DNA from: Adiantum capillus-veneris
Lineage: Eukaryota; Streptophyta; Polypodiopsida; Polypodiales; Pteridaceae
Direction: 5' to 3'
DNA: 64,000 nt
Assembly: GCA_014529385.2 (NCBI GenBank)
Contig: CM043959.1
Coordinates: 12,648,809-12,712,808, forward strand
Positions 11,237-22,279 of this stretch are shown here, piece after piece. A program made the position numbers and the translations under genes. Every line of letters begins with the position of its first letter. Positions within the stretch are counted from its first letter, which is position 1. The notes under the pieces were generated by a model. It was not told the origin of the DNA, searched no databases, and was given only the letters and a program-made list of their open reading frames with translations.

Positions 11237-12519
11237 ATAATCATGCTTTTGTTGTATGCGGATGGTGTAGTGCTTCTAGCACACACTTTAGAAGATGTAC
11301 AAAAGCTTATGGTTGTCCTTGAGGACTCTTGCTTGCATAGTGGGCTAATTGTGAATGAATCCAAAACAAAGGTTATGCTTGTGAAAACCAACCATAAGAA
11401 GAAGCCATGCATTGTGTACAACAATGAGACACTTGAAGTTGTTGAGAGCTTTAAGTACCTTGGCCTTGAGGTTCAGTCCAATCGTGGCATGAATGTTCTA
11501 TGCGTTGTTTGGAAGCGGGAAAGAGAGCATATTATGCATTTGAGAACATGTGTACTGAGGGAAACATCAAGTGTTGGATTCTCAAGAAGTACCATTTTGA
11601 TGCATTGGTGACACTGGTTCTTCTTTATGGAGTTTAAGTGTGGGGTAAGAGCATCTCAAAGTCTACTTGGAAAGAGTTTGAGAATGTCCAAAAGCGTTTT
11701 CTTACAAACTTTCTCCAAGTTAAGACACAAACACCATATATGTTCCTACTTCTTAAGGTGGGATGTCTTCCAATTGAGGTTATGGGCATGGAAAGGGTTG
11801 TGGAGTACAGGATAAAGATGCGTCAAAACCCCTCACATCGACTTCCTACAATTGCATGGGAAGCAAGCAAAAAAGTTCAAAAGACGCATAAAAGCAAGAT
11901 CTTGAGCACGGGATGGATGCAACACATATAGAAGTGGTTTGGGAGATGGGATGCATTACACTTGCTACATGATGCTTCAAATGACTCCCAAGTAAATGAA
12001 GCTTTTCTACAACGCCAATGTATTACGGCTTGGGAGAAATCCTGTGGGTCACGCTTCATACATTACACCACCCATATTGCCCCCAACTACAAAACCATGT
12101 TCTTCGCTAAAAGAGGAAACCGTACTCACTTACATGCTTGAGCCTATCCCCTTGTCGGCGATACGCACTATCGCAACCATTCGGCTTAGCTCCCATTTCC
12201 TTCGATGCGAGACAAGGCGTTGGGGCAATGGAGAAGAGTCAAATCGATTGTGCACATTATGCTCACTGCAAGTTCGAGAGTCTGAGTACCACACACTACT
12301 AGAGTGCTCAGCTTTTGGTCGCATCCGAACTGCTTCTCACATTTTCAGCCATGACTTAGACCTACACTTTCCTCTCCCAGCCACAGTGTGGGCTCTCCAT
12401 TGCGACTCTCATCACCACAATTTTGGAGCATCGAGAGTCACTCGTCACCCATACACATACTACATCACATGTAACTTTGGTCCCATAGGTCATATTTGAC
12501 CCCCGAGGACGATAATAAA
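11237..12519 (+). pseudogene. LINE reverse transcriptase fragment with zinc-finger C-terminus
   Basis: The RT palm motif is seen as LLLYADGVVLLAHT (YADD changed to YADG), followed by SGLIVNESKTKVML and SFKYLGLEV, typical of plant non-LTR reverse transcriptases. A later frame (about 12216-12340) has CTLCSLQVRESEYHTLLEC, like the zinc-binding domain at the C-terminus of these proteins. Many frameshifts and stops interrupt it. The 3' end has aataaaa followed by a short ct run, as in a LINE tail. It begins exactly where the A LTR ends. Confidence 0.8.
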
Positions 12520-12529
12520 ATCTCTCTCT

Positions 12530-12960
12530 CTCTCCAGTAATTTGCAGTTTCTATTCGTGCGTTGCTATTGATTTCTCGCTTGGAGTGTCCAACCCTGTAA
12601 CAACGATATCAGAGCTCAGAATGATTCTTCTTCTATGGAAGATCCGATCCAATCTGTGGCAAACATGGGTTCTCGCAAAGAATCTGATCGAGACAACACC
12701 CCTCCGACCTTTGGTCTGCGGGGAGATGAAAAAAAGCTAATTCGAGCATGGGCATAAAGAAACCAACGGAGATTTTGACAAATTTCCGGCCGAGAATCTC
12801 GACAAAGCAGGGTACAAATGTCAACTACAAGTTAACACGTGTATGAAAAGATTGATCAAGTACTCCAAAGACCCAAAATATGTGAAGAATTGACCAGGTT
12901 CACTCCAGATGGCGAGAGGCCATCCATTTGCTTGGCAAGTCGGTAACGAAACAGAAAGCA
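12530..12960 (+). mobile_element. Gypsy family-B relic: LTR end, primer site and leader
   Basis: The segment matches the U5, primer site and start of gag of element B (compare 22784-23280). It shows gttgctattgatttctcgc, an LTR end ...ctgtaaca at 12602, a degenerate primer site (cgatatcagagctc), and then leader text with gggttctcgcaaagaatctga. No open frame survives. Confidence 0.7.
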
Positions 12961-13479
12961 AAGCCAAATGCAAAAAAGCAGAAACTGTACTTGTAGAAAG
13001 AGTTTGACAAGGATGGCCGAGGGGTATCCACGATTGATAGCCCTCGCTGCTGCTCCCGCTTGCTTGCAGGTCATCCACCCCGCCGGCTGCCCTGCACCCG
13101 CTCCCTCTCGCCCGCTCACATGCGCATCATCCCCCCCACTGCCATGCACCTGGCCCCTCTCGCCATCGCTATCCCCTCCCCTCTCCCTCCCGCCTCATGT
13201 TGCGCACCAGCCCGGAGCTATCTGCCAACCAGCGCCACGTGCCCCGCCGTTCTTATCCATCCACCTTCCACCCTCCACCCCCCCTTCCCTTCCCCCCCCC
13301 CTCTCTTTTCGTTTCGGCAGCAATGTTGGTGGGCTGATTTCAGCTCGTCGGCAAACACTCCATCACCCCCGTCACTCACCTTCTTCCACAGTAGCAGACA
13401 CAAATGGAGACTCATGCTACACCAAAGGGACTCTGACGAAGCCCCCTCGACCGACCCCGCAGAGCCCGTCGCTAGCAGA

Positions 13480-14143
13480 ACAAGCAAGCCTCGTAGCAGA
13501 GGTGGAGTGCCTCCAAGCCACCTCTGTCATCTGCAAGATTATTGGCAATCGTCTTAGTCGAGGAGAGGTATGAAACCTTCTGCACGCCCGCCTTTTAGAA
13601 GAGGTGGGGAAGATGGTTGACATCCAGCTTCTCGGACGAGGATACTATCAGATAGAGTTTAAGACTCCCAAGATGGCTTCCATGGTCACCTCGATGAGGC
13701 CGTTGGCCATTCCAGCGGTCAGAGCTCATTTCCGACAGTGGCGCCATGGGTTCGATCCAGGATCGGATGTTCTTATCGAGGAGGCAGACTTGCCTATTTC
13801 AATCTACTTCCCTGGCCAACGGAGGGAGTACTTACCGCTTCTTTCCAGAATTGGTTCCAAGATCGGGATAGTCTTGGAGACCCCGCGCACGGCAGCTTTA
13901 GTTGCAGCCAAGGTTGTCGGTGTGCTTTCAGTTCACGTCCTGGTTCGTGACACTCACACTCTCTCGAAGGTGGTCCTTCTACCTAGGGTGAGTGGGGGAT
14001 GGTTACGCAAGAGAGTAGAGTATTCGGGGCTCCGGAGCCGATGCTTCGTTTGCAGACAGATGGGCCACTTAGCGAAGGCCTATCCTCGCAGGAGATCTCG
14101 ACCCACACCACATGCGCAGCCTCCCAAGGTTGAGCATGCCTAG
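13480..14143 (+). pseudogene. LINE copy 1 ORF1: RNA-binding-like domain and zinc knuckle (broken)
   Basis: ORF1 proteins of plant L1-like LINEs bind element RNA. The stretch from about 13604 has LLGRGYYQIEFKTP, FRQWRHGFDPG and IYFPGQRREYLPLL, which fit the DUF4283-type domain. It ends with CFVCRQMGHLAKAYPRR at about 14042, a CCHC knuckle whose last Cys is Tyr. A stop near 13571 separates it from the N-terminal part. The minus-strand copy (38349-39017) shows the same order. Confidence 0.75.
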
Positions 14144-15170
14144 CAGACAGGTACCCAGGACACACAGGCTGGTACTTCGACAGAGGCCAGCGATCAGCCA
14201 GATGACGGTTGGCAAGAGGTGCCCGACGCAGACAGGGACGGGCTTGCCACACTGCCCCCCCTAGTGGCAGTCCTCATACAGCTCAGCAACATTTGGTTCT
14301 GACACGGAACCGTTTTGACCCCCTCCAGCAGGAGCCCCCTAAGAAGGCCCCCTCTAGCGCAAATCCTTCACCACCTCCCCCCCCTCCACCTTCAGACTCC
14401 TCCACTCCGCCTCCTCTCTTTCCCAGTGGGGCATTCAGTCTCATCTCCCAACCCATCTCACACTCCTCCTCAAACGTAGGGCACTGGACACACATCCGCA
14501 GCGAGACGTTCTCTTGGTAGTGCTTTTGCTACGAGTCGCATGGCTCGAGAGGGACAGCCCCACCTAAGGACGCCTCTCTTGGTCTAGACCACTCTTTTTG
14601 CAATAGTCCCTAGTGGTTTGACCAACTTCGACATTCGCAGACAATAGGCCTTCTTCGACTACAGCTTCACATGCTTCCTTGGTGCCCTTCTTCGGACTTG
14701 CAGGAAGCTTTCTTTCGAGTTCACGTCGTCTTCTTAGCAGCCCGAGGCATTGAGGCTCTGGATACACTGATAGGTTTCTCCTTTCCATTGTGCGGCAAGG
14801 ACCGTACATAGTGGACCTTGCACACAGTTCTTGACTGGCTCCGCATCCAGGCTATTGAGTTCTCGTACAGAAAGTCTGGCCTTTAGCCAAGTTTAGTGTG
14901 ACACCGCTGGATGCAACAGGTTGCAGACACAATGTGGTACACTTGTTTGCTGACACTCAGAGCCCCCCTTGCTATGTATTTGTACATGAGGATTCTTGGA
15001 AAGAGGATGTAGCCTTACGAACTGCACGCTCGGCTTGGGCCTGGGTGGGACAGTCACTTCAGCAACATTTGTCAAGAGGTCGCTCGGATGCGGATTACTC
15101 CCCATCCAAGCCGGCCTCTAAGATAGCGAGGTTTGTTGTTGCTGCAGCATCTGTTTTTCTCACTGACTCC
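14144..15170 (+). other. LINE copy 1 proline-rich and inter-ORF region
   Basis: Around 14300-14420 the reading is almost all Pro/Ser codons. From 14560 to 15110 the frame is broken repeatedly; corresponding sequence lies inverted at about 37300-38110. No separate gene is supported. Confidence 0.6.
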
Positions 15171-15905
15171 ATGAGGATCGTCTCATGGAATGTGCAAGGG
15201 TTAGGAGGGCCCCAGTTTCAACGTCAAAGGGGTCGATTGCGTCGGGAGCTTCAGCGATGCCTTGTGGGTGGTGAGATCGATATTCTTATGCTACAGGAGC
15301 ATCTCTCTGTGAGAGACGCATTAGACGATGTGGTCAGATTTTGCATGGTTGCTATGAGGCATTTTGGTCAGCTGCATTTGGACTTGGTGGTATCGAGGGA
15401 GGGGTATGTATGACTATTGCGGACTCATGGCAACAGGCCATTGTGGGCCAGGCAGGGCTCAGTGAATTACTATGTAGGTTCAGGGTTGCCTCATGGGCTT
15501 CCTGAACATATATGCGCCCAATGTGGCAAGTGCAGGAGCAGAGTTTTGGTCTCTTATTGTAGAGTCTTTGCCGCATGCAGAGCAGTGGTGTGTTGGGGAA
15601 GACTTCAACATGTTGGAGGATCCCTCTGACAAGATTGGAGGTGGTCATGCTACTGTGCACGGGGCTGAGTTGGCAGCTTGGGAGCACCTATGTATGACTG
15701 ACAGTTTCTGATGTTTGGCAGCACTCGGGCTCTGTGAGAGCCCGAGACAGCTTGTCTTTCTCTCGCTCTTACCACGGAGTAGGAGGAGCGAATCTATCTT
15801 GGATAGATCGCTTCTACGCCAGTGACCACATTTGTGACATGGGGGGGTCTGTTTGTATCCTGGCAAGGACTACTTTTTCCGACCATGCGCCAGTGATTCC
15901 ACCGT
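15171..15905 (+). pseudogene. LINE copy 1 endonuclease (EEP family, broken)
   Basis: An apurinic-endonuclease-like domain nicks target DNA for LINE insertion. It starts with RIVSWNVQGLGG at 15174 and has IDILMLQEH. It continues in other frames with GGVCMTIADSWQ, FLNIYAPN, EDFNMLEDP (where GDFN is usual), WIDRFYASDH and SDHAPVI near 15880. At least two frameshifts and a change in the GDFN motif mean it is inactive. Confidence 0.8.
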
Positions 15906-16420
15906 GACAGACAGACAGAGGAGGGAGGGTGCGATGCTACGCATCCTCGAGAGGATCTTGCTGGATCCGGAGCTTAGAGAGCAAGAGGAGGCACTTTGGT
16001 CAGAGAGCTTGGACACGCACGACACCCCTACTGGTAGAGTGGCCTCTCACTTGGCTGAGCTCAATCGCTTCTTCCTCCAGGAGTCTGCAGCTTGCTTGGC
16101 TGCAGCCAGGGAGGAGGAGAAGCGTCTCTAATGGGGCATAGTTTCCGTGCAGAGGATGCAGCAGCAACATCCAGACAGTCCTTGGTTGAAGGAACGGACG
16201 CAGCAGGCTAGACAGGAGGTGGCTAGCATTGAGGAGCGGCGACATGAGTTTGCCTTCCATCAGCAAGCATCTCAGTGGACCCAGGTTGGGTGATAAGAGT
16301 TACTCGGGAGTGTTTTTAAAAGGTAGGGCCAGCCATGTGCACACCAGACGAATCTCTTCAGCGACCGGCAATACTTTCTTGGACAACGCCCGATGCCAGG
16401 CATCCTTGGGCATAGATGAT
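15906..16420 (+). pseudogene. LINE copy 1 endonuclease-RT linker, truncated
   Basis: It encodes an E/R/Q-rich helical stretch (RILERILLDPELREQEEALW, and QQARQEVASIEERRHEF) typical of the region between endonuclease and RT. It ends around 16420 with no RT palm. A stop at about 16129 breaks the frame. Confidence 0.6.
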
Positions 16421-17090
16421 GATGACGATGATTTCAGTCTGAGGATTTTAGTCTTTTAGTTTGGTCTCACTTTACTTCATTTTATTTTTGTACCCAGACA
16501 TTGGATTAGGTCCACAAGAATTGTATCAGTTTGGTCTCATAGATCGTTTTGGCCTTTTGAAGACGTTTCATATAACATTTCATTTCTCTCTCTCTCTCCC
16601 CCCCCTCCCAAGAGAAAATCTTAAACATCTCAAGAGCACAGCTTCAAGATAACTGTACAAAGCTGATTAACATAGAAGTATGATCCCAAAAAGTGTCCAT
16701 AAAATATACAATAAGTGCCCAAGATTAGTTCTTAGGTTTCAAAGAAAGTCTCTCAGATCTCTTAACATATGCATTCTAATCTGATCCACAAAGCTCTCCT
16801 CATACTATGTCATAAGTAGAGCAAGAGGAACATCATCTCTGTCATCGCTACATGCAGGTACGGTAGAATCCCAAGGAACCCTAATGGGTTCTGATGAAGC
16901 AAGTGATATCTTCGCCAAATAAGGGCAAGCCTGTAGAGGTGGATCAAGCAGTGGATCCTTGCGTCTGTATACCTATCTGACTGGAGGCACCTCTATCGCC
17001 TTCTTCTCCTCTTCTTTGCCTCTCTCCTCCTAGGTCTCTCAGCCTCTGTCCTCCTCAATCCTGATAATACCTCCTGTGTCTCTTAAAACA
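16421..17090. other. No gene seen
   Basis: A short ct run lies near 16587 and simple AT-rich text follows. The part near 16960-17090 may be the C-terminal tail of the minus-strand LINE ORF1 that begins upstream on that strand. Confidence 0.4.
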
Positions 17091-17956
17091 CTATTGGTTG
17101 TCTATCCTCCTAGTGCGTCCAGTTGCCCTATGACCTGCTCTGCCACATACAAGACAATGTCCTGGTAAACCAATGAGAATTACCTTTTGTTGTATGTCAC
17201 CTCCATGGATAATAGCCATAGAGAGGAATCGAGGAGGACTCTTCACGAGAGAGGGGTGAAGAATCGAAACCAACACAACACCAAGGCTACTGCCAATCTT
17301 TGTAACATGCAAATGAAACTCGAACAATAGACCTGGAAATTTTACTAAAACTGCAAAACTCTTGCCAAGGCTAGCTAAATCCATCCCTTGCCTCCACCTA
17401 TACAAATAACAATAAGCCACGGATGCTGAGGGGACTCTATAGGCAAGCCTTGTCCGATGTCTAAAACTGAACCCTGTAGCATCCTCTCCCAACGGAGAGA
17501 TCATCACAATCCTAGAAATGGGTTCAGCAGAGGAAGCAGAGTCCTCTCCGTATAGGCAGAGGCAGCTCTGAGGAAATCTAGAAGCCTGGCTCGCCGACAG
17601 CCACTCTCCAACCTCTTTGCATACCGAATAGCATGCTTCAAGTGTAGCCACTCAACTATAAATGAATCTGAGTGTATTTGCTGAGAGTCTAATCCTACTT
17701 GAGAATCCATCAAAACCTTAATGAAGAACTTTCCTAGGGCGTCACTAAACTGACAAAAAAAACTTCCCCAAGGCGTCTTTAAACATGCAAGATGAGGTGC
17801 GTCGTCAAGAGAAGCACGAGGCGGCGGCGAAGCAAGAGAGACGACGGTTGGTCTTAGACCGTGAGTGGTTGTTTGAGGAGGCAGTGAAGAGGTAAAGCCC
17901 TTGGAGGCGAATGCACAATTCTTGGTCACCAAAACAAGGCCTGCAGGCAGGATCAA
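17091..17956 (-). pseudogene. LINE ORF1 relic of a different L1-like family
   Basis: Two overlapping minus-strand frames give FCQFSDALGKFFIKVLM and then VAYCYLYRWRQGMDLASLG, LLFEFHLHVTKIGSSLGV and CLVCGRAGHRATG, an order seen in DUF4283-type ORF1 proteins. The knuckle lacks its last Cys. The frame changes near 17600. It is distinct from LINE copies 1 and 2. Confidence 0.65.
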
Positions 17957-18179
17957 AAGGCTATGTGTAACTCATTGGTCTGATGCATCTTCCAAGCCGG
18001 ATGAAAAAAGACTTTACAAAACCATCGTGGAGGCTACTACTGAAGCACCAATTCTTAGGAGAACCCGAATTAATATGATGGTAAGATGGATACTAACGTC
18101 ATTTATTCTTGGTTGCATCAGTTTAATGCTTTGAAGTTATTCCAGCTTCAAAATTATAATAAGGTTCTTCTTGCCTCTA

Positions 18180-19445
18180 TGCCTCTTTCCAGGTGACACC
18201 AATATATGTAAAGAAGAGTGGATGAAGCGTCTATTCAGGAAATCCCTCTCAATTACGAGTGGAAAGAGTTCCAAAAAGATCTCTCTCCTTCCCTCCACAA
18301 TACTTGAAAAGATGGAACGAGGACTTTCGGACTTTGCTACAAATGCAAACCTCTTATGCCTTAGGCTAACCAAGTGTTGCAACTAGGTGGGCAATTGAGG
18401 AAGAAAGATGAGAGGTTGGAGGCTTTCTTATTTGGGTTGGACCACTCAATCAAGTAAAACGTGGAAGCAAAAGACCCAAAGACATTGTTGCAAGCTATCC
18501 GGTCAGCTCAGCTTCAAGAGATGAAGCATAATACGGACTCTTCCTCTCTTGATTCCTCTAAAGACGAGAAATCTAATGGACATGGTAGCAATAAATCAAT
18601 ACGATCTTCTCGATCAGCTTCTCCCTCTAATTCTACAAATGAAAACGCTTCAAATAAGGGTAAATCTCACAGATCTTAAGTCTCTTCTTATGAAAAAACA
18701 TCTCAAGGAATTTCAGAGGGGCCCAACAAGCGTTGTATGGGAAAGAACATTGGTGTTTTCATTGTCGCAATAAAGGTCACATGAAAAAGAACTTAAAAAG
18801 TGCCCTACTAAAATAAAGAAAACTGACTCTATTGCTTCGACTTCTAGTTCTACCCCTCAGGTTGACGCCTTGAGTTTGGTAGAGCCAGAAGATAAGCAAG
18901 GGTGACTTTCAATGATGAGGAACTCATAAAAGGTGAAGTCAATTGTCAAAGAGTAGTAAATTTTGCTTTCTGAATGATCAAGTTGACAATGTTACACTGG
19001 TGAGAGCAAGAGGCGCCACCCTTGCATTGGAAAGATGGGAACGTGGGTAGCGCGAAGACAAAATTCTGGACTTCAGCTCACTTATAACATCTTGTGATCT
19101 CCAAAATCAAACAACACCCGACGATTGTAGTCTCTAAACTGCTGGGTGTGATGTTATTTGGGGCAAAAAGTGGTTTCGCAGATTGAAACCCATTACAATA
19201 GGGAGAAACAGCGGTATTCCTTCTCATCCTCCCACCTCACACATCCAACCAAAGAGAGAGCTATGTTGTGGAGCCCAGGCAGCGATCATCTATGTCAGCC
19301 CTACAGCAAAGAATTTCTGTATTCCTGACGAGTATGGGACTTTATTTTAAAATTTTAATCACTTGTTCTCAAGGATGATTGTCCCTCTACCCTTCCAAGC
19401 GCGATCATGTAATTGACCTTATGGATGGAGAACAACCTGTAAGTA
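18180..19445 (+). pseudogene. Gag-protease relic of another gypsy-type family
   Basis: Recognisable pieces in mixed frames are RWNEDFRTLLQMQTSYAL (about 18310), KDPKTLLQAIRSAQLQEMKH (18470), an S/K/N-rich linker, a damaged knuckle CFHCRNKGHMKKN (about 18757), and protease-like AGCDVIWGKKWFRRLKP (about 19142-19190). No RT follows. It is neither A, B nor H by eye. Confidence 0.6.
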
Positions 19446-19988
19446 ACTTTCCTTAACAAATGAAAAAGACACAATCACCTGCACACTGCACAAAGTGGTG
19501 CGGAGTTCCCTCTATAGAAATACCATCCCCTAAGTAGTGCCATTGGCAGTATTTCTTTCTGTAGTACTCAAGCGAGTTATAACAGTTCCTCTTTTTGCAA
19601 GAGAGGGTCAACCAGAAATTCTCTTTTGGTAAAAAAGTGAGCACCCAGCTCTCATTTATAGCTCCTGATGTTGCCTTCTAAAGTTTGTGCAGGTCCATGT
19701 GAGATCTGCCACAATCAGCAGTGTTGCTGCCATGTCAGCACCTGCTGCCACATCATCATCTCTGCTGCCAGATTAGCAACTTGTTGAGATATTGAATCGA
19801 GCAGAATCAAACAGAAATTTTGACAACATCATATGAAATGATCGCTTGTGGCAGTCCCACAGAAAAAATGAAACAAAATGAAATGCAGCTGCTGCCAAAC
19901 TTTGAAGGAAATTGCCTGCACACCACTCAATAACAATCTTTACATCAAGCCCAATATCCAACAAGTACTATGACCACATAGATGGTAC
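19446..19988. other. Intron of the S4-domain gene; no gene seen
   Basis: On the minus strand this follows the splice donor after exon 5 (donor gtaccat at 19988). Motifs such as gatgatgtggcag and gacatggcag resemble the start of gypsy U3 regions, so a decayed LTR may be present. No further S4-gene exon was recognised. Confidence 0.5.
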
Positions 19989-20057
19989 CTGTGTGAGGGA
20001 GGTCTCTAGAAAATCTATCAGCTCAGGAACAATTATTGCCTGAGCACCAGTGTCACC
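19989..20057 (-). CDS. S4-domain (YlmH / PSII-S4-like) protein, exon 5
   Basis: 23 codons, GDTGAQAIIVPELIDFLETS to SLTQ. It is flanked by acceptor aatgcag and donor gtaccat, phase 0 at both ends. The IVPEL-D motif is characteristic of the central YlmH-like domain of this family. In the family the C-terminal S4 RNA-binding domain should follow, but no exon for it was found left of here, so the window holds only the first part of the gene or the 3' part is lost or far away. Confidence 0.85.
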
Positions 20058-20212
20058 CTGCATTATTTTAATTTAATACTTAGAATAAGACATCCGTAAG
20101 ACTGTAAAAACAAAGATATAAAGAAGATGCAAAAAAGTGAAGTATAGAGTTGGTAACATTGAACACCCCATACAAAGTTTTATCAATCAAAAAACCAGAA
20201 GCTAACATCAAC

Positions 20213-20318
20213 CTGCACAAGTATGTCGCCAATTTTTTCTCGGGCAATGCCTGTTCCCAAGATAGAACCAAGAAAATCACTATGTGTGGCACGGTCAACC
20301 ATAAAGTCTCCCAGAATG
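20213..20318 (-). CDS. S4-domain (YlmH / PSII-S4-like) protein, exon 4
   Basis: The exon has 1 + 35 x 3 bases and joins in frame to exon 3 (codon AG|C) and exon 5. It holds HSDFLGSILGTGIAREKIGD and ends DILVQ, the most conserved stretch of plant and cyanobacterial YlmH-like S4 proteins, which act in plastids on photosystem II assembly or on RNA/ribosomes. Acceptor is ...atttcag, donor gttgatg. There is no stop or frameshift, so the gene looks under selection. Confidence 0.87.
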
Positions 20319-20409
20319 CTGAAATTTGGCCATGACAAGAATTAAAGAGCCCCATCCATCAGAAATAGAATGGGTAAAACCTTAAAAACTTGTGAGAGGA
20401 TGAGAATAC

Positions 20410-20507
20410 CTGACTGCTACAACAGCTCCAGGATACCCAGTGTTGTCTGTTAGGATACTTGAAAGAAATGCCTCTTTATGCCCTAATGAGAGCCTACAAC
20501 GTTCTGC
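20410..20507 (-). CDS. S4-domain (YlmH / PSII-S4-like) protein, exon 3
   Basis: The exon starts AERCRLSLGHKEAFLS and ends GYPGAVVAV plus two bases of the next codon. It directly continues the ...GGYPQ end of exon 2, reproducing the conserved GGYP-AERCR motif across the intron. Acceptor ...catag, donor gtattct. Phases fit on both sides. Confidence 0.87.
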
Positions 20508-20599
20508 CTATGCTGACAGAATGAGAACAGGCAGGACATCAGCATGAGAGAGAACTTTGCTCTCAGCTGCAAGACATAACACAGGGTGTAGAAAGTTAC

Positions 20600-20792
20600 C
20601 TGGGGATAGCCCCCAGACACAACAGTGCCAACATCTGAGAGTCGCCTTAGCACTCTAGAAGCATCTTCAATTGCTGGTGGGGTCAGAAAGTCGGAATGTA
20701 TGATCTCCCATCTAGCAGCTGCTGTTTTTGCCTGCAGCCATTTCGGGACAAGAGCAGAATTATACCCACACAGTTGTTCACTCTCAACATGC
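20600..20792 (-). CDS. S4-domain (YlmH / PSII-S4-like) protein, exon 2
   Basis: The frame covers 64 codons ending SDVGTVVSGGYPQ, with EIIHSDFLTPPAIEDA before it; HxxFLTPP and GGYP are family signatures. Donor is gtaactt. The 5' border is the least certain. An acceptor at ...aaacag gives a start at 20792 with one unpaired base. An alternative acceptor ...gttgag gives a phase-0 start at 20782 (SEQLCGYNS), which would join directly to the phase-0 end of exon 1. Confidence 0.82.
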
Positions 20793-21216
20793 CTGTTTCA
20801 AAACAGCAGGTGAACTATTCATGTTATGAAATGTCTGATCAGGGAGCACATGTACTGGATTAGGCAACTGTGAAAATGATTCAATGATAAAGAGGTTAGA
20901 AATTTGGCAAAATGCTGCATGTCTGTTTGACATTTCTTATTATGTGTGGTACTCCATTCTCTTTATTGTAGTTATAAAATAAAGGAGTGTCTAGTGACAG
21001 CCTACTCAGAAGATCAGGCTTTGTGAGATATGGCTCCACTGATTCATTTGTTTGTCCACGATTTGGACATTTTTTACCATAGACAGTCTTTTGCATCAGA
21101 ATTTGGATCATGTATCAATGGTATAAGTTTTCGGCCCCATAGGTCTTTTAGGCCTTTCGCAGACATCCATGAACATTTTCACTTTGTTTCTTTTTTTTTC
21201 TTGATGAAAAAGACGC
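20793..21216. other. Intronic, no gene seen
   Basis: AT-rich sequence with no coding frame, knuckle or RT motif on either strand. Confidence 0.5.
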
Positions 21217-21429
21217 TGTCTACTATGTACATGTAGACCTCTAGGAATGTTCATGTGAGCCTGTCACGAAGAGGAATTACAAGGAGCTGTCTACTGTGTA
21301 CATGTAGACCTCTAGGAATGCTCATGTGAGCCTATCACCACGAGGAATTACAAGGAGCTGTCTACTGTGTACATGTAGACCTCTAGGAATGCTCATGTGA
21401 GCCTATCACCAAGAGGAATTACAAGGCTG
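21217..21429. repeat. Three tandem 71-bp repeats, each with a palindrome
   Basis: Units start at 21217, 21288 and 21359 and are nearly identical. Each begins with tgtctactgtgtacatgtagac, where gtctac and gtagac are complementary around a short centre, so each unit can form a small hairpin. Confidence 0.9.
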
Positions 21430-21483
21430 TAAGGAAACCATTGCCCCGCACTCTGTAGAGCTCGGTACTCTCATCCCCATGGT

Positions 21484-22240
21484 CTAAGGTAGCCTCCACA
21501 AAATACGGAACAAGTCCTGCCTTTGTCTTTCGTTTCTTTGCTCGCTCCTCTGCCGCTTTAGAACTCTCTGGTTTATCCTCTGTCTCCTTCGATTCTTTTT
21601 TCCTCTCTCAAACTGTTGTATGAAAGAGAGCTCGAGATTCGAGAAGCATCTTTGTAGCCCAAAAAAGTATAAAACTTTACCGCTTGGCCACCATCCTTGA
21701 ACTTTATTGTCTCCTTTATCTTCTTTTCCAAGTTGTCGTACTGTGTAACTCGTTATAGTTAATTCTTCTTTTTCCATAAAGGGTACCAAAAGTGTGGGTA
21801 TCATTGTCAGAACTATCACAGGTGAACACAGTCCTTTCCGAGCTGCTAGAATAATGCTTTTTGTGCTTTCTAGATTTTATTTTCTTTGATTTGCTTTTTT
21901 TTCTTCGCTTCGACCGTCTTTTCTCATCCTCGATGGAAGTGGAACTAGAATTGGACAAAGAAGAAGAAGAATTGGGATCATCCTGATTCCTCCAAGTGAA
22001 CACATTTCTTTAATCCCCTTGCCGCCTCAAAAGAAATTTTTTTACCAAATAGCCAGCATAATGCTTTGACTTGCTTCCCTTCTGAGAGAGCTTTCTAGAT
22101 TTCATCAACTCACTGATTTTCATCTCAAGAGCTTCATCAAACTCTTCCATGGAATAAAGCTTCCACTTTTCTGCACTTCGCTTTGCCTTGGTCTTCATTG
22201 CTAGCTTGATCGGTGTTTTGATGACCTTCTGCCATCTCTA
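21484..22240 (-). pseudogene. Gag N-terminal relic of a B/D-type gypsy element
   Basis: Minus-strand frames give MEEFDEALEMKISELMKSRK, then an S/K/R-rich stretch with KSRKHKKHYSSSSE. The next stretch resembles the beginning of the conserved gag domain. Element D shows a comparable S/D-rich stretch ending HMFYAKKHFY on the minus strand around 32620-32690. No LTR could be tied to this piece. Confidence 0.6.
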
Positions 22241-22279
22241 CCTATTACCTCAGGAATCGAATGATTAGTCAATACTTCA

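Larger units (their letters stand above)
12961..16420 (+). mobile_element. L1-like LINE copy 1: ORF1 and endonuclease, RT missing
   Basis: A C/P-rich 5' part, ORF1 with a DUF4283-like domain and CCHC motif, a proline-rich linker, an endonuclease, and the start of the endonuclease-RT linker follow in order. No reverse transcriptase was found after about 16420. A second copy of the same family lies on the minus strand at 35486-39430. Confidence 0.8.

Noticed and set aside
12968-13573. Proline/serine-rich open frames at 13.0-13.6 kb and 14.2-14.5 kb as genes
   Set aside because: They are C-rich parts of LINE copy 1, open because of composition, with overlapping frames on both strands.
19446-19988. 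Candidate downstream exon of the S4 gene
   Set aside because: Frames there lack any family motif; splice-like sites alone were not enough.
21217-21429. CRISPR-like array
   Set aside because: Only three units, no distinct spacers, whole 71-bp unit repeated; a plant tandem repeat.
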